A stretch of 64,000 nt of DNA from Streptomyces sp. A1277 (GTDB lineage: Bacteria > Actinomycetota > Actinomycetes > Streptomycetales > Streptomycetaceae). Position numbers and translations under genes: made by a program. Positions 25,651 to 34,772 of this stretch are shown one piece after another (positions within the stretch are counted from its first letter, which is position 1; the number at the start of each line of letters is the position of its first letter). The notes under the pieces are model-generated. The model saw nothing but the letters and a program-made list of their open reading frames with translations. It did no database searches and was not told where the DNA came from. The DNA lies in contig NZ_SSBI01000029.1 of the NCBI RefSeq assembly GCF_004795015.1, forward strand, positions 31,449 through 95,448, in the 5' to 3' direction.

Positions 25651-26546
25651 CACCGCAGAACAAGACGCCGGATGGCTTGGTCATTGTCGACAAGCCGTCC
25701 GGCTTCACTTCGCACGACGTCGTCGCCAAGATGCGCGGCATCGCCCGCACCCGCCGCGTCGGCCACGCGGGCACGCTGGACCCGATGGCGACCGGCGTGC
25801 TCGTGCTCGGCGTCGAGAAGGCCACCAAGCTCCTCGGCCATCTGGCGCTGACCGAGAAGGAGTACCTCGGTACGATCCGGCTCGGCCAGAACACCGTCAC
25901 GGATGACGCGGAGGGCGAGATCACCTCGTCCACCGACGCCTCGGGCGTCACGCGCGAGGGCATCGACGCGGGGGTGGCCGCGCTGACCGGCGACATCATG
26001 CAGGTGCCGTCCAAGGTCAGCGCCATCAAGATCGACGGCAAGCGGTCCTACGCGCGGGTGCGAGGCGGCGAGGAGTTCGAGATCCCGGCCCGGCCGGTGA
26101 CCGTCTCGTCCTTCCGGGTCTACGACGTCCGCGAGGCCGTGGCCGAGGACGGCACCCCGGTCTTCGACCTGGTCGTCTCGGTGGTCTGCTCCTCCGGTAC
26201 GTACATCCGGGCCATCGCCCGCGACCTGGGCGCCGGCCTCGGTGTGGGCGGGCACCTGACCGCCCTGCGGCGCACGCGCGTCGGCCCGTACGGGCTGGAC
26301 GCCGCGCGCACGCTCGACCAGCACCAGGAGGAGCTGACCGTGATGCCGGTGGCCGACGCCGCCGCCTCGGCGTTCCCCCGCTGGGACGTGGACGAGAAGC
26401 GGGCCAGGCTGCTGCTGAACGGCGTACGCCTGGACATGCCGTCCCACCCGGCGGGGCCGGTCGCCGTCTTCGGGCCGGACGGGCGGTTCCTGGTCCTCGT
26501 CGAGGAGCAGAAGGGCAAGGCCAAGAGCCTCGCCGTCTTCGGCTGA
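25647..26546 (+). CDS. truB: tRNA pseudouridine(55) synthase
   Basis: A 299-residue enzyme making pseudouridine 55 in the T-loop of tRNAs. The catalytic Asp is D45 in GHAGTLDPMATGVLV. GLVIVDKPSGFTSHDVV and the C-terminal RNA-binding stretch are also present. The ATG overlaps the end of rbfA, showing coupled translation. A 15-base perfect hairpin follows, ending the cluster that begins with rimP. Confidence 0.96.
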   Translation: MTPQNKTPDGLVIVDKPSGFTSHDVVAKMRGIARTRRVGHAGTLDPMATGVLVLGVEKATKLLGHLALTEKEYLGTIRLGQNTVTDDAEGEITSSTDASGVTREGIDAGVAALTGDIMQVPSKVSAIKIDGKRSYARVRGGEEFEIPARPVTVSSFRVYDVREAVAEDGTPVFDLVVSVVCSSGTYIRAIARDLGAGLGVGGHLTALRRTRVGPYGLDAARTLDQHQEELTVMPVADAAASAFPRWDVDEKRARLLLNGVRLDMPSHPAGPVAVFGPDGRFLVLVEEQKGKAKSLAVFG

Positions 26547-26581
26547 TCCCTCACCGGTGGTCTCCCGCCGGCCGGGCCCTC

Positions 26582-26620
26582 ATCGTGGAGCGGGCAGAGC
26601 CCCTGTGCCCGCTCCACGAT
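26582..26620 (+). terminator. hairpin terminator after truB
   Basis: ATCGTGGAGCGGGCA (26582–26596) pairs perfectly with 26606–26620 around a nine-base loop. It lies 35 bases after the truB stop. Confidence 0.75.
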
Positions 26621-26648
26621 CCCCCACCGGTTTCTGTCCACCGAACGT

Positions 26649-26691
26649 CCCTGATTCACCCCAACGAGCAGGCGCTCGGAGTGAATCAGGG
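26649..26691. promoter_or_regulatory. two-part inverted repeat upstream of the protease/NTPase gene, possible operator
   Basis: CCCTGATTCAC (26649–26659) pairs with 26681–26691 over 11 bases. A smaller five-base stem (26665–26669 with 26674–26678) lies inside. It is separate from the truB terminator and sits about 65 bases before the next gene, where an operator or regulatory RNA element would be expected. The role is inferred from position only. Confidence 0.35.
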
Positions 26692-26757
26692 GGGTGACGG
26701 GGGCGCTTTCGCCGTGATCGGTCCTCACACCGATCATCGCCGACCTAACGTCGGATC

Positions 26758-29700
26758 ATGGGATGTAGGGACCGGGCGACGCTGGTACGACTGTGCGATC
26801 CGGCCGGCCGGCCGCGGGGGACCGGTTTCGTGGCGGACGACCGGGGGACGGTCGTCAGCAGCCACGAGGCGGTCGACGGCCTCCCGTACCTCCTGCTGCA
26901 CGGCACGGACGGCCGCAGCCGCCGGGTCGGGGCCGCCGACATCACCGCCGTGCCGGAACGGGACCTCGCCCTCCTGCCGACCGGGGGACCGGACGTCCTC
27001 GGCGTGCGGCCGCTGCCGGTCTCCACGCGGGAGCGGCTCGACCCCGGTACGTACGTGACGGTCGCCGCGCACGGTCTGCGCGAGGCGCGGATTCTGGGCC
27101 GTACGCCGGTCACGTACACCACCCACGGCCGCACCCACCGGATCGACCGGGCCCTGGAGCTGGCCCTCGGCACGGACGGCAGCGACGCGCTGCGGCTGGG
27201 CGGTGCGGCGGTGGGCGGGCCCGTCCTCGATCCGGACAGCGGGGCGGTCATCGCCGTCGTCGGCCTCGCCCTGCGCGCCGCGCACGCCACCGCCGGATGC
27301 GCGACGCCGCTGGCCGGGGAGCCGGGGGACGGGCCGCTCGGCGAGCTGCTGCGGCGCAACGCCACGACCGTCCCCGGCTTCGGGCCCGACCTCAACCTCG
27401 CCGGGGCCCTCCAGCTCACCGCCATGTCCGTGGGCTCGGCGGGCGGGCCCGGCGGCGGGCACGAGGCGGTCGAGCGGGCCGATGTCCTCGCCGAGTCCGA
27501 GGCGTTCGCGGCGGCGGGGGCCGGGGAACCCGCCGTGGTCCTCGGCCTCGTCGGCGAGCCCGGCACCGGCCGCACCACCGAGCTCGCCGCCCTCGCCGCG
27601 CGGCGGGCCACCGGCCCCGTGCCCGCGCCCACCCTGTGGCTGCGCGGCGCCGACCTGCTGGCCGACGACACCTCGGTCGCGGACGCCGTCGCCCGTGCGC
27701 TCCGGCAGGCCGGGCGCATCGTCAGCGCCGCCGGCGCGCCCGGCGACATGGCGAGCGCCACCCCCGAGCGGGTCGCACGGCTGGCGGCGGACACCGGCCT
27801 GCCGCTGCTCGTCCTGCTGGACGGACCGGAGGAGATGCCGCCCGTGCTGGCCCACCGGCTGGCCGGCTGGACCACGGGCACGGTCGACTGGCTGCGGGCG
27901 AATGGCGCCCGGCTCGTCGTCGGCTGCCGCCCCGAGCACTGGGAGACGGCGGGCGCCCTCTGCCCGCCCGGGGCCCTGCACCGGCCGGCCAGGCCCGCCC
28001 GGCGACTGCCCCCGGCCGTCCGCATCGCCGACTTCACGGCGGCCCAGGCCGAGCGCGCCCGGGAACGGCTCGGCCTGCCGCCCGACGCCCTCGCGGCGGG
28101 CCACGACCGCCACCCCCTGAGCCTGCGGCTGCTGGCCGAGGTACGCGAGGCCCTGCCGCCGGACGTGCCGGGGCGCCCCGGCACGGAGGAGGTCTTCGGC
28201 GCCCACCTGGACCTGATGTGCCTGCGCATCGCCGTCCGGATCGCGGCCGGCAGCCGTCCCCGGCCCACGCAGGTGCGGCGCCTGGCCGCCCGGGTCGCGG
28301 GCCAGGTCCACGAGGCGGCCCGGCGCTGCCTGGGCCCCGGGCAGGGCGAGCTGGACCGGGCCGCGTTCGAGGAGATCTTCCCCTGGCGCACCGGCTGGGC
28401 CCCGGCGGTGCTCGCCGAAGGCATCCTCGTCCCGGCGGGCGCCGGCTACCGCTTCGCGCACGAAGAGGTGGGGGACTGGATCCAGAGCGCCCACCTCGAC
28501 CTGGACGCGGCGCTGCGGGCGCTGGTGCACCGGTGGCATGCGGGGTCCGCGCCGGGGGCGCCGGGGACGGGCGGTGGCCGGGTGCCGCACCCCCGCGGGT
28601 CCGGCCCGGGCGAGCCCGCGGACGCCCGTCCGGCGGCCCCGCGCAGCCTTCCCGTGCCCCGGCACCGGATCGGCCCGGTGATCCAGGCCCTGCTCCTGCT
28701 GGGCCGCCGCCAGGGCACGGCCGCGCTGGCCCACCGCCTGGCCGACCTGATCGACGCGCTGGACCGGCTGCCGCGGGGGGAGGACGGGGCGGGGGTGGAC
28801 GGGTCGGGCCGCGGGGGTATGGCGGGCTCGCGGGTGGCGGCTGCTCCGGCTCCGGGCAGTGCAGCTCCGGCTCCGGGCAGTGCTGCCTCGGGCACGCCGG
28901 TCGCGCCCGCCGGCTCTGCCGACGCCGCTGGGTCGTCGGTGTCGGGTGTGGGTTCCGCCGGGTCGCGGGTGACGGCTGCGAGGTCTGCCGTCTCGCCGGT
29001 GGCGGCCCCGCACTCCGCTACTTCGTCGGTGGCGGCCCCGCTCTCGGCCGCGTCGTCGGTCGCGGCTTCGGGTTCCGCCGTCTCACCGGAGGCCGTCCCG
29101 CTGCCCGCCGCTCCGCCGGAGGCGACCCCGCACCTCGCCGCCCCGCCGGACGCGGCCGCCCTCCACGACGCCCGCTGGTGGGCCGGTCGCCTCCTTGCCG
29201 AGACTCTGTTGCGGGTGCCCGACGCCCGGCCGTACCTCGGGGTGCTGCGGCTGCTGGCCGGGCGCGTCGTGCGGGGTGCGGGCGGGGCGTATGGCGAGTT
29301 CGGGCCCTGGTTCTGGCGGCGGCTGCGGTTGCCCGAGGCGGACCGGATGGACCTGTTCCGCCGGCTCGTACCCGCCGACGGGCCGCCCGGAGCCGGGGGC
29401 CCCGAGGGCGACGGGCGGTTCCTGGACGCCGTCGCCCGGCGGCTGGCCGCCCACCCGCGCACCCTCCAGCCGCTCCTGTGCGCCTGGTTCACCGACGAGC
29501 GCCCGCTCGCCGCCTCCCCGGACGTGGCGGTCCGGCCCACCGTCGCGGCCGCCGCCCAGGCCCTCCTGTACGCCCGCCGCGACCTCGCCGCCGACGACCT
29601 GGCCGACGCGCTGGTCTCGGCCGGGCACCCCCGGGCCGAGGAACTGCTCGCCGCGCTGGCCGAGGACGAGCCCGCCGTGCTGTGCCGGGCCGTCGAGCGT

Positions 29701-30711
29701 TGGTCCCGGGACGAGGACCGGCGCGGCCGGCGGGCCGCCGCCGTCTCGTACGCGACGCTCCTCGCCCCGCACCTGACTCGCGACGCGGACCGCGACCTGC
29801 TGCGCCGCGCCGCGCTCGCGCTGCTGGCCCGCCCGGCCGACGGCGAGCTGCACGGGCCGGTGCTCGCCCTGCTCGTGGCCGACCCGCAGACCCGGGAGCG
29901 CTGCCTCCCGCAGGCCGTCCGCGCGTTCACCGGCGACGGGCCGCCGGCGGTGCGGGTGCCCGCCGCCGCGCTCGCCGCAGCCCTGCCCACGCACCCGCAG
30001 GCCGTGCTGGCCGCGTACCGGGACCGGCTCGCGCGGCCGGACCAGGGTGCGGGCGAGGTGCTGCGCGCCCTCGCCGGTATCGAGGCGCCCGAGCTGACGC
30101 TGCACGCCGCCGGACTCGTACGCACCTATGTCGAGGCCCACCCGGCGGACACGGCGCACACCGCCGCGTACCTCGACCGCAGGCTGGAGCACGGGCCCGC
30201 CGCGCGCGCCCTGCTGCTGCCCCTGCTCACCGGCCTGCTCCGGGACCGCCCGGCGGCCGCGCCGGTCCGGGGGTCGCTGGTGGCGGTGCTCGCCTCGCCC
30301 GGCAGCCCCGCGTCCCAGCCCACCCGGGACGAGCTGCTGGAAGTGCTGCTGGACTTCGAGCAGGGCGGGGCCGGACCGGACCCGGCGGTGCTGGAGGCGC
30401 TGCTGACGGCCGCCGCGAGCGGATGCGCCGGGCGGTCACCGGCCCGCACCAGGGCCCTGGTGCACCGGACCGGGATGCTGCTCGTGCGTACCCCCGAAGG
30501 GGCCGCGCTGTTCGACCGGCGACTGGTCGCGCTCGCCCGCGAAGTGGCCGGATTCGGCGCTCTGGTCCTGGAGTGGCTGGCCGACGCGCCGCAGGAGTGG
30601 GCGGCCGTCGTCGGGCCCAGCACCCGGCGCACGGTGGAGGCCCTGGGCAGCTCGATGCCCATGCCGATGCAGGCCGCAGGGCGTGAGCATGGCAGTCTTA
30701 GACCTGCGTAA
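26758..30711 (+). CDS. trypsin-like domain / P-loop NTPase fusion with altered catalytic residues, unknown role
   Basis: A 1317-residue multidomain protein. Residues 1–180 look like a trypsin-type fold: the His (VVSSHEAV, H36) and Asp (ERDLALL, D69) are in place, but the Ser motif GxSGGP reads AAVGGPVL, with Val152 instead of Ser. A P-loop NTPase region follows: Walker A GEPGTGRTT (residues 266–274) has Arg in place of Lys, and LVLLDGPEE is the likely Walker B. Residues about 690–800 are Ala/Ser/Pro repeats, and the rest is Leu/Ala-rich helical repeat. The plan resembles signalling STAND NTPases with a dead protease at the front. No ribosome site is seen; TAACGT ends seven bases before the ATG, so the message may be leaderless. 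It lies between truB and ribF. Confidence 0.7.
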   Translation: MGCRDRATLVRLCDPAGRPRGTGFVADDRGTVVSSHEAVDGLPYLLLHGTDGRSRRVGAADITAVPERDLALLPTGGPDVLGVRPLPVSTRERLDPGTYVTVAAHGLREARILGRTPVTYTTHGRTHRIDRALELALGTDGSDALRLGGAAVGGPVLDPDSGAVIAVVGLALRAAHATAGCATPLAGEPGDGPLGELLRRNATTVPGFGPDLNLAGALQLTAMSVGSAGGPGGGHEAVERADVLAESEAFAAAGAGEPAVVLGLVGEPGTGRTTELAALAARRATGPVPAPTLWLRGADLLADDTSVADAVARALRQAGRIVSAAGAPGDMASATPERVARLAADTGLPLLVLLDGPEEMPPVLAHRLAGWTTGTVDWLRANGARLVVGCRPEHWETAGALCPPGALHRPARPARRLPPAVRIADFTAAQAERARERLGLPPDALAAGHDRHPLSLRLLAEVREALPPDVPGRPGTEEVFGAHLDLMCLRIAVRIAAGSRPRPTQVRRLAARVAGQVHEAARRCLGPGQGELDRAAFEEIFPWRTGWAPAVLAEGILVPAGAGYRFAHEEVGDWIQSAHLDLDAALRALVHRWHAGSAPGAPGTGGGRVPHPRGSGPGEPADARPAAPRSLPVPRHRIGPVIQALLLLGRRQGTAALAHRLADLIDALDRLPRGEDGAGVDGSGRGGMAGSRVAAAPAPGSAAPAPGSAASGTPVAPAGSADAAGSSVSGVGSAGSRVTAARSAVSPVAAPHSATSSVAAPLSAASSVAASGSAVSPEAVPLPAAPPEATPHLAAPPDAAALHDARWWAGRLLAETLLRVPDARPYLGVLRLLAGRVVRGAGGAYGEFGPWFWRRLRLPEADRMDLFRRLVPADGPPGAGGPEGDGRFLDAVARRLAAHPRTLQPLLCAWFTDERPLAASPDVAVRPTVAAAAQALLYARRDLAADDLADALVSAGHPRAEELLAALAEDEPAVLCRAVERWSRDEDRRGRRAAAVSYATLLAPHLTRDADRDLLRRAALALLARPADGELHGPVLALLVADPQTRERCLPQAVRAFTGDGPPAVRVPAAALAAALPTHPQAVLAAYRDRLARPDQGAGEVLRALAGIEAPELTLHAAGLVRTYVEAHPADTAHTAAYLDRRLEHGPAARALLLPLLTGLLRDRPAAAPVRGSLVAVLASPGSPASQPTRDELLEVLLDFEQGGAGPDPAVLEALLTAAASGCAGRSPARTRALVHRTGMLLVRTPEGAALFDRRLVALAREVAGFGALVLEWLADAPQEWAAVVGPSTRRTVEALGSSMPMPMQAAGREHGSLRPA
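28843..28884 (+). repeat. 21-base tandem duplication in the low-complexity linker
   Basis: Units 28843–28863 and 28864–28884 differ only at the last base and encode Ala-Pro-Gly-Ser repeats. They sit in a Ser/Ala/Val-rich linker of the protease/NTPase fusion. Confidence 0.85.
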
Positions 30712-30754
30712 GAGACACACCCACGTACACAGGTTCGGGCGAGGAGCGGTCAGA

Positions 30755-31708
30755 GTGCAGCGCTGGCGTGGCTTGGAGGACATCCCCCAGGACTGGGGAC
30801 GCAGCGTCGTCACCATCGGCTCCTACGACGGGGTGCACCGCGGACACCAGCTGATCATCGGCCGTGCGGTCGAACGGGCGCGCGAGCTGGGTGTGCCGTC
30901 GGTCGTCGTGACCTTCGACCCGCACCCCAGCGAGGTCGTCCGCCCCGGCAGCCACCCGCCGCTGCTCGCCCCGCACCACCGGCGCGCGGAGCTGATGGCG
31001 GAGCTGGGCGTGGACGCGATGCTGATCCTGCCGTTCACCACCGAGTTCTCGCAGCTCGCCCCGGCGGACTTCATCGCGAAGGTGCTCGTGGACAAGCTGC
31101 ACGCCTGCCTGGTCATCGAGGGCCCCAACTTCCGTTTCGGCCACAAGGCCGCGGGGAACGTCGAGCTGCTGACCGAGCTGGGCGCCGTCCACGACTACCG
31201 CGTCGAGGTCATCGACCTGCGGGTGCGCGGCGAGGCGGGCGGCGGCGAGCCGTTCTCCTCCACCCTCACCCGGCGCCTGGTCGCCGAGGGGGACGTGGCC
31301 GGGGCCGCCGAGATCCTGGGCCGCCCGCACCGCGTCGAGGGCGTCGTCGTCCGGGGCGCGCAGCGCGGCCGCGAACTCGGCTTCCCCACCGCCAACGTGG
31401 AGACCCTGCCGCACACGGCGATCCCCGCCGACGGCGTGTACGCGGGCTGGCTGCACGCGAACGGCGAGGCGATGCCCGCCGCGATCTCGGTCGGCACCAA
31501 CCCGCAGTTCGCCGGCACCGAGCGGACGGTGGAGGCGTACGCGATCGACCGCGTCGGCCTCGACCTGTACGGCCTGCACGTCGCCGTGGACTTCCTGGCG
31601 TACGTACGCGGCATGCTGAAGTTCGACACGATCGACGACCTGCTCGTGGCGATGGCCGCCGACGTGAAGCGGTGCAGCGAGCTGGTCGCCGCGGCCGAGC
31701 GGGGCTGA
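30755..31708 (+). CDS. ribF: bifunctional riboflavin kinase / FMN adenylyltransferase
   Basis: A 317-residue enzyme making FMN and then FAD from riboflavin. The N-terminal nucleotidyltransferase motif is GSYDGVHRGHQ (residues 22–32), with VVTFDPHPSEVV after it. The C-terminal flavokinase has LGFPTANVETL and ADGVYAGW. The GTG at 30755 is preferred because GAGGAG sits eight bases ahead and the usual N-terminus follows; an ATG at 30683 would overlap the previous gene. It converges on the peptide transporter operon, with a shared terminator between them. Confidence 0.95.
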   Translation: MQRWRGLEDIPQDWGRSVVTIGSYDGVHRGHQLIIGRAVERARELGVPSVVVTFDPHPSEVVRPGSHPPLLAPHHRRAELMAELGVDAMLILPFTTEFSQLAPADFIAKVLVDKLHACLVIEGPNFRFGHKAAGNVELLTELGAVHDYRVEVIDLRVRGEAGGGEPFSSTLTRRLVAEGDVAGAAEILGRPHRVEGVVVRGAQRGRELGFPTANVETLPHTAIPADGVYAGWLHANGEAMPAAISVGTNPQFAGTERTVEAYAIDRVGLDLYGLHVAVDFLAYVRGMLKFDTIDDLLVAMAADVKRCSELVAAAERG

Positions 31709-31717
31709 CTTCCGGGG

Positions 31718-31777
31718 CCGTCCGGGCCCGGACGGACCTGCGGGTTTCCAGGCCGGTGCGACCGGGAAACCCGCAGG
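31718..31777. terminator. bidirectional terminator between ribF and the opp operon
   Basis: Two structures lie in the 75-base gap: a perfect 18-base palindrome at 31718–31735, and a 13-pair hairpin (31737–31749 with 31765–31777, loop 15). They separate converging genes and can serve both strands. Confidence 0.75.
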
Positions 31778-31783
31778 CCACCG

Positions 31784-32782
31784 TCAGGACCCCGCAGCCA
31801 CCTTCGCGGTGGCCCAGTGGCACGCCACCTGTGTCTCGCTGCCGCCCGCCAGCACCGGCAGGTCCTGCGTACGGCACGCGTCCGCGACGCCCGCCCGCTC
31901 CGCCTCGCCCGAGGCCAGCACCTGGCAGCGCGCGTGGAAGCGGCAGCCGGACGGCACCCTGGACGGGTCCGGCGGCTCACCGGTCAGCACGACCGGATCG
32001 CCCCCCGCCTCCGGCAGCACGGACAGCAGCGCCTGGGTGTACGGGTGGCGCGGGGCCGTGAGGATCTGCTCCACGTCCCCCGTCTCCACGATGCGGCCCA
32101 GATACATCACCGCGACCCGGTCCGCGATGTTCCACGCCAGACCCAGGTCATGCGTCACCACGAGCGCGGAAAGACCCAGCTCGTCGCGCAGCCGCAGCAG
32201 CAGCGCCAGGATCTCGCCGCGCACCGACGCGTCCAGCGAGGCGACCGGCTCATCGGCCACGATCAGCTCCGGCTCCAGGACCAGCGCACCCGTGATCACG
32301 ACGCGCTGACGCTGACCGCCGGACAGCTCGTGCGGGTAGCGCAGGAAGAACCGCTCCGGCGGACGCAGCCCGGCCCGCGACAGCGCGTCGTGCACCGCCT
32401 GCCGCTCGTCGCCCGCGTACCCGTGGATGCGCAGCCCCTCGGCCACCGCGTCGTACACGGTGTGGCGCGGGTTCAGCGAACCGCTGGGGTCCTGGAGCAC
32501 CAGCTGCACCCGTTTGCGGTACGCCTTGAGCGCCCGGCTGCGGTAGTCCAGCGGCTTGCCGTCGAACGTGACCTGACCGGCCGTCGGCGGGACCAGACCC
32601 AGCAGCGAACGGGCCAGGGTCGTCTTGCCGCACCCCGACTCGCCGACCAGGGCGACGATCTCGCCGGGCCGGATGTCCAGGTCGACCCCGTCCACCGCAC
32701 GCGCCGGTTCGGCCCCGTGCCGGCCGGGGAAGGTGATCCGGAGCCCCTGAGCGCTGAGCAGGTCCACGGGGGTGGTCGTCAT
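31784..32782 (-). CDS. oppF: oligopeptide ABC transporter ATP-binding protein, OppF type
   Basis: A 332-residue ABC ATPase. Walker A is GESGCGKTT, the Q-loop QDPSGSLNP, the signature LSGGQRQRV, Walker B LIVADEPVASLD and the switch His is in VVTHD. The C-terminal oligopeptide/dipeptide domain has the spaced Cys of CRFHARCQ. It pairs with the OppD-type protein to drive peptide import. Its ATG overlaps the oppD stop by four bases; it is the last gene of the operon. Confidence 0.9.
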   Translation of the reverse strand: MTTTPVDLLSAQGLRITFPGRHGAEPARAVDGVDLDIRPGEIVALVGESGCGKTTLARSLLGLVPPTAGQVTFDGKPLDYRSRALKAYRKRVQLVLQDPSGSLNPRHTVYDAVAEGLRIHGYAGDERQAVHDALSRAGLRPPERFFLRYPHELSGGQRQRVVITGALVLEPELIVADEPVASLDASVRGEILALLLRLRDELGLSALVVTHDLGLAWNIADRVAVMYLGRIVETGDVEQILTAPRHPYTQALLSVLPEAGGDPVVLTGEPPDPSRVPSGCRFHARCQVLASGEAERAGVADACRTQDLPVLAGGSETQVACHWATAKVAAGS

Positions 32783-33807
32783 GTCGTGCTCCTTGCTTCC
32801 TCGGCGCCCGGCAGGACCGGGGCCGCGGCCCCCTCCGGACCCACCAGCACGCACGCGGCCTGCCGCCCCGGCCCGGCGTCCCGCAGCTCCTGGTCCTGCG
32901 TGGCGCAGGAGTCCAGGGCCAGCGCGCAGCGCGGGTGGAAGGTGCAGCCGGCCGGCAGCGCCGACGGGTCGGGCGGATCGCCGGGCAGCCCGCGCGGGGC
33001 GAACCGGGACGCCGGGTCCCCGATGCGCGGGAAGGCGCCCGACAGGGCCTTGCTGTACGGGTGGTGCGCGTTCTCGTAGACCTCGGAGGCCGGACCCTGC
33101 TCGACGACCCGGCCCGCGTACATCACCGCGAGCCGGTCGCAGGTGTCGGACAGCACCGCGAGGTCGTGGCTGATCATGATCAGGCCGAGGTCCTGCTCGG
33201 AGACCAGCTGCTCGATCAGCCGCAGGATCTGGGCCTGGATCATCACGTCCAGGGCCGTCGTCGGCTCGTCCGCGATGATCAGACCGGGGTCGCAGGCGAG
33301 CGCCATCGCGATCATCACGCGCTGCCGCTGCCCGCCGGAGAGCTCGTGCGGATAGGCGTCCGCCCGGGCGGCGGGCAGCCCCACCTGCTCCAGCAGCTCA
33401 CCGGCCCGTTCGCGTGCGGCGGCCTGGGTGGCCTTCTTGTGCAGCAGGATCGGCTCGGCGATCTGGTCCCCGATGCGGTGCACCGCGTTCAGCGAGTGCA
33501 TGGCGCCCTGGAAGACGATCGAGGCCCCCGCCCAGCGCACGGCCCTGACCTGGCCCCACTTCATCGCGAGGACGTCCTCGCCGTTCAGCAGGATCTCGCC
33601 GCTCACCTTCGTGCCGGCGGGCAGCAGCCGCAACAGGGCCAGGGCCAGTGTGGACTTCCCGCAGCCGGACTCCCCGGCGATGCCGAGCTTGCGCCCCGCC
33701 TCGACCTCCAGGTTCACCCCGCGGACCGCCCGGGCCCCGCCGGCGTACGTCACCGTCAGGTCGCGTACCTCCAGGAGAGGCGTCTTGCGGATGCTCGTCG
33801 TGTTCAA
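32779..33807 (-). CDS. oppD: oligopeptide ABC transporter ATP-binding protein, OppD type
   Basis: A 342-residue ABC ATPase. Walker A is GESGCGKST, the Q-loop FQGAMHSLNAV, the signature LSGGQRQRVMIAMAL, Walker B LIIADEPTTALDV and the switch His is in MISHD. CTFHPRCALALDSC closes the protein, as in other peptide transporters. I take the TTG at 33807 as start because it overlaps the stop of the permease gene (TTGA), like every other junction in this operon, and the conserved LLEVRDLTVTY follows directly. It forms a heterodimer with the OppF-type protein. Confidence 0.88.
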   Translation of the reverse strand: MNTTSIRKTPLLEVRDLTVTYAGGARAVRGVNLEVEAGRKLGIAGESGCGKSTLALALLRLLPAGTKVSGEILLNGEDVLAMKWGQVRAVRWAGASIVFQGAMHSLNAVHRIGDQIAEPILLHKKATQAAARERAGELLEQVGLPAARADAYPHELSGGQRQRVMIAMALACDPGLIIADEPTTALDVMIQAQILRLIEQLVSEQDLGLIMISHDLAVLSDTCDRLAVMYAGRVVEQGPASEVYENAHHPYSKALSGAFPRIGDPASRFAPRGLPGDPPDPSALPAGCTFHPRCALALDSCATQDQELRDAGPGRQAACVLVGPEGAAAPVLPGAEEARSTT

Positions 33808-34772
33808 CGGGCCACCCCCAGCTTGGGATTGAGGACGGACTCGATGGCGCGGCCGCACAGCGTGAACGCCAGGGCGACCAGGGCGATGGCGATACCGGGC
33901 GGGGCCAGGTACCACCAGTCGCCGGCGCTCACGGCGCCCGCGGCGCGCGCGTCCTGGAGCATGCTGCCCCAGGAGGTGATGGTCGGGTCGCCGAGGCCGA
34001 GGAAGGCCAGGGTGGCTTCCGTCAGGATCGCGCTGGAGATCACCAGCGTGGTCTGGGCGAGCACCAGCGGCATCACGTTCGGCAGGACGTGCCGGATCAT
34101 GATGTGGCCGTGTCCGCCGCCCAGCGCGCGGGCGCGCTCGATGTACGGGCGGGACTCCACGGCGAGGGTCTGCGCCCGCACGAGACGGGCGGTGGTGGGC
34201 CAGGTCGTGACGCCGATCGCGATGATGACGGTCCACAGGGAGCGGTCCATCACGGTGGCCAGTGCGATGGCGAGCACCAGGGTCGGCATCACCAGGAACC
34301 AGTCGGTGACCCGCATCAGGACGGTCGAGTACCAGCCGCGGAAGTGACCGGCGACGATCCCGACGATCGTGCCGATGGCGACACAGAGGAAAGCCGCGAG
34401 CAGCCCGACGGTGAGCGAGACGCGCGCGCCCCACACCAGCAGTGCGAGCACGCTGCGCCCGAACTGGTCGGTGCCGAGCGGGAACTCACCGCTCGGCGAC
34501 TCCAGCGCGCCGCCGGGTGCCGTGGTCACGCTCTGCGAGTCGGCGCCCACCAGCTGCGGTGCGGCCAGCGCGATGAGGGCGATCAGCACCAGGCACCCCA
34601 GGCCCCACATACCGCCCCTGTGCCTGCGGTACTCCCGCCAGAAGCGGGCCAGGGAGCGGCGCTTGCGGGCCCGGGCCAGCGCGCGGGCGCTCTTGACCGG
34701 CTCGGTCTGCGCCGGAGTCGGAGTCGGCGTGGGCTTCGGCGTGGGCTTCGGAGTGGAATCGGTCGTCGTCAT
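33804..34772 (-). CDS. oppC: peptide ABC transporter permease, OppC type
   Basis: A 322-residue permease. A Pro/Thr/Lys-rich tail of about 30 residues precedes the first membrane helix (GLGCLVLIALIALAAPQL). Five further helices follow, and the binding-protein-dependent permease (EAA) motif is ARALGGGHGHIMIRHVLPNV. The PLGTDQFGRSV stretch is typical for OppC/DppC. The ATG at 34772 overlaps the oppB stop by four bases. Confidence 0.9.
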   Translation of the reverse strand: MTTTDSTPKPTPKPTPTPTPAQTEPVKSARALARARKRRSLARFWREYRRHRGGMWGLGCLVLIALIALAAPQLVGADSQSVTTAPGGALESPSGEFPLGTDQFGRSVLALLVWGARVSLTVGLLAAFLCVAIGTIVGIVAGHFRGWYSTVLMRVTDWFLVMPTLVLAIALATVMDRSLWTVIIAIGVTTWPTTARLVRAQTLAVESRPYIERARALGGGHGHIMIRHVLPNVMPLVLAQTTLVISSAILTEATLAFLGLGDPTITSWGSMLQDARAAGAVSAGDWWYLAPPGIAIALVALAFTLCGRAIESVLNPKLGVAR

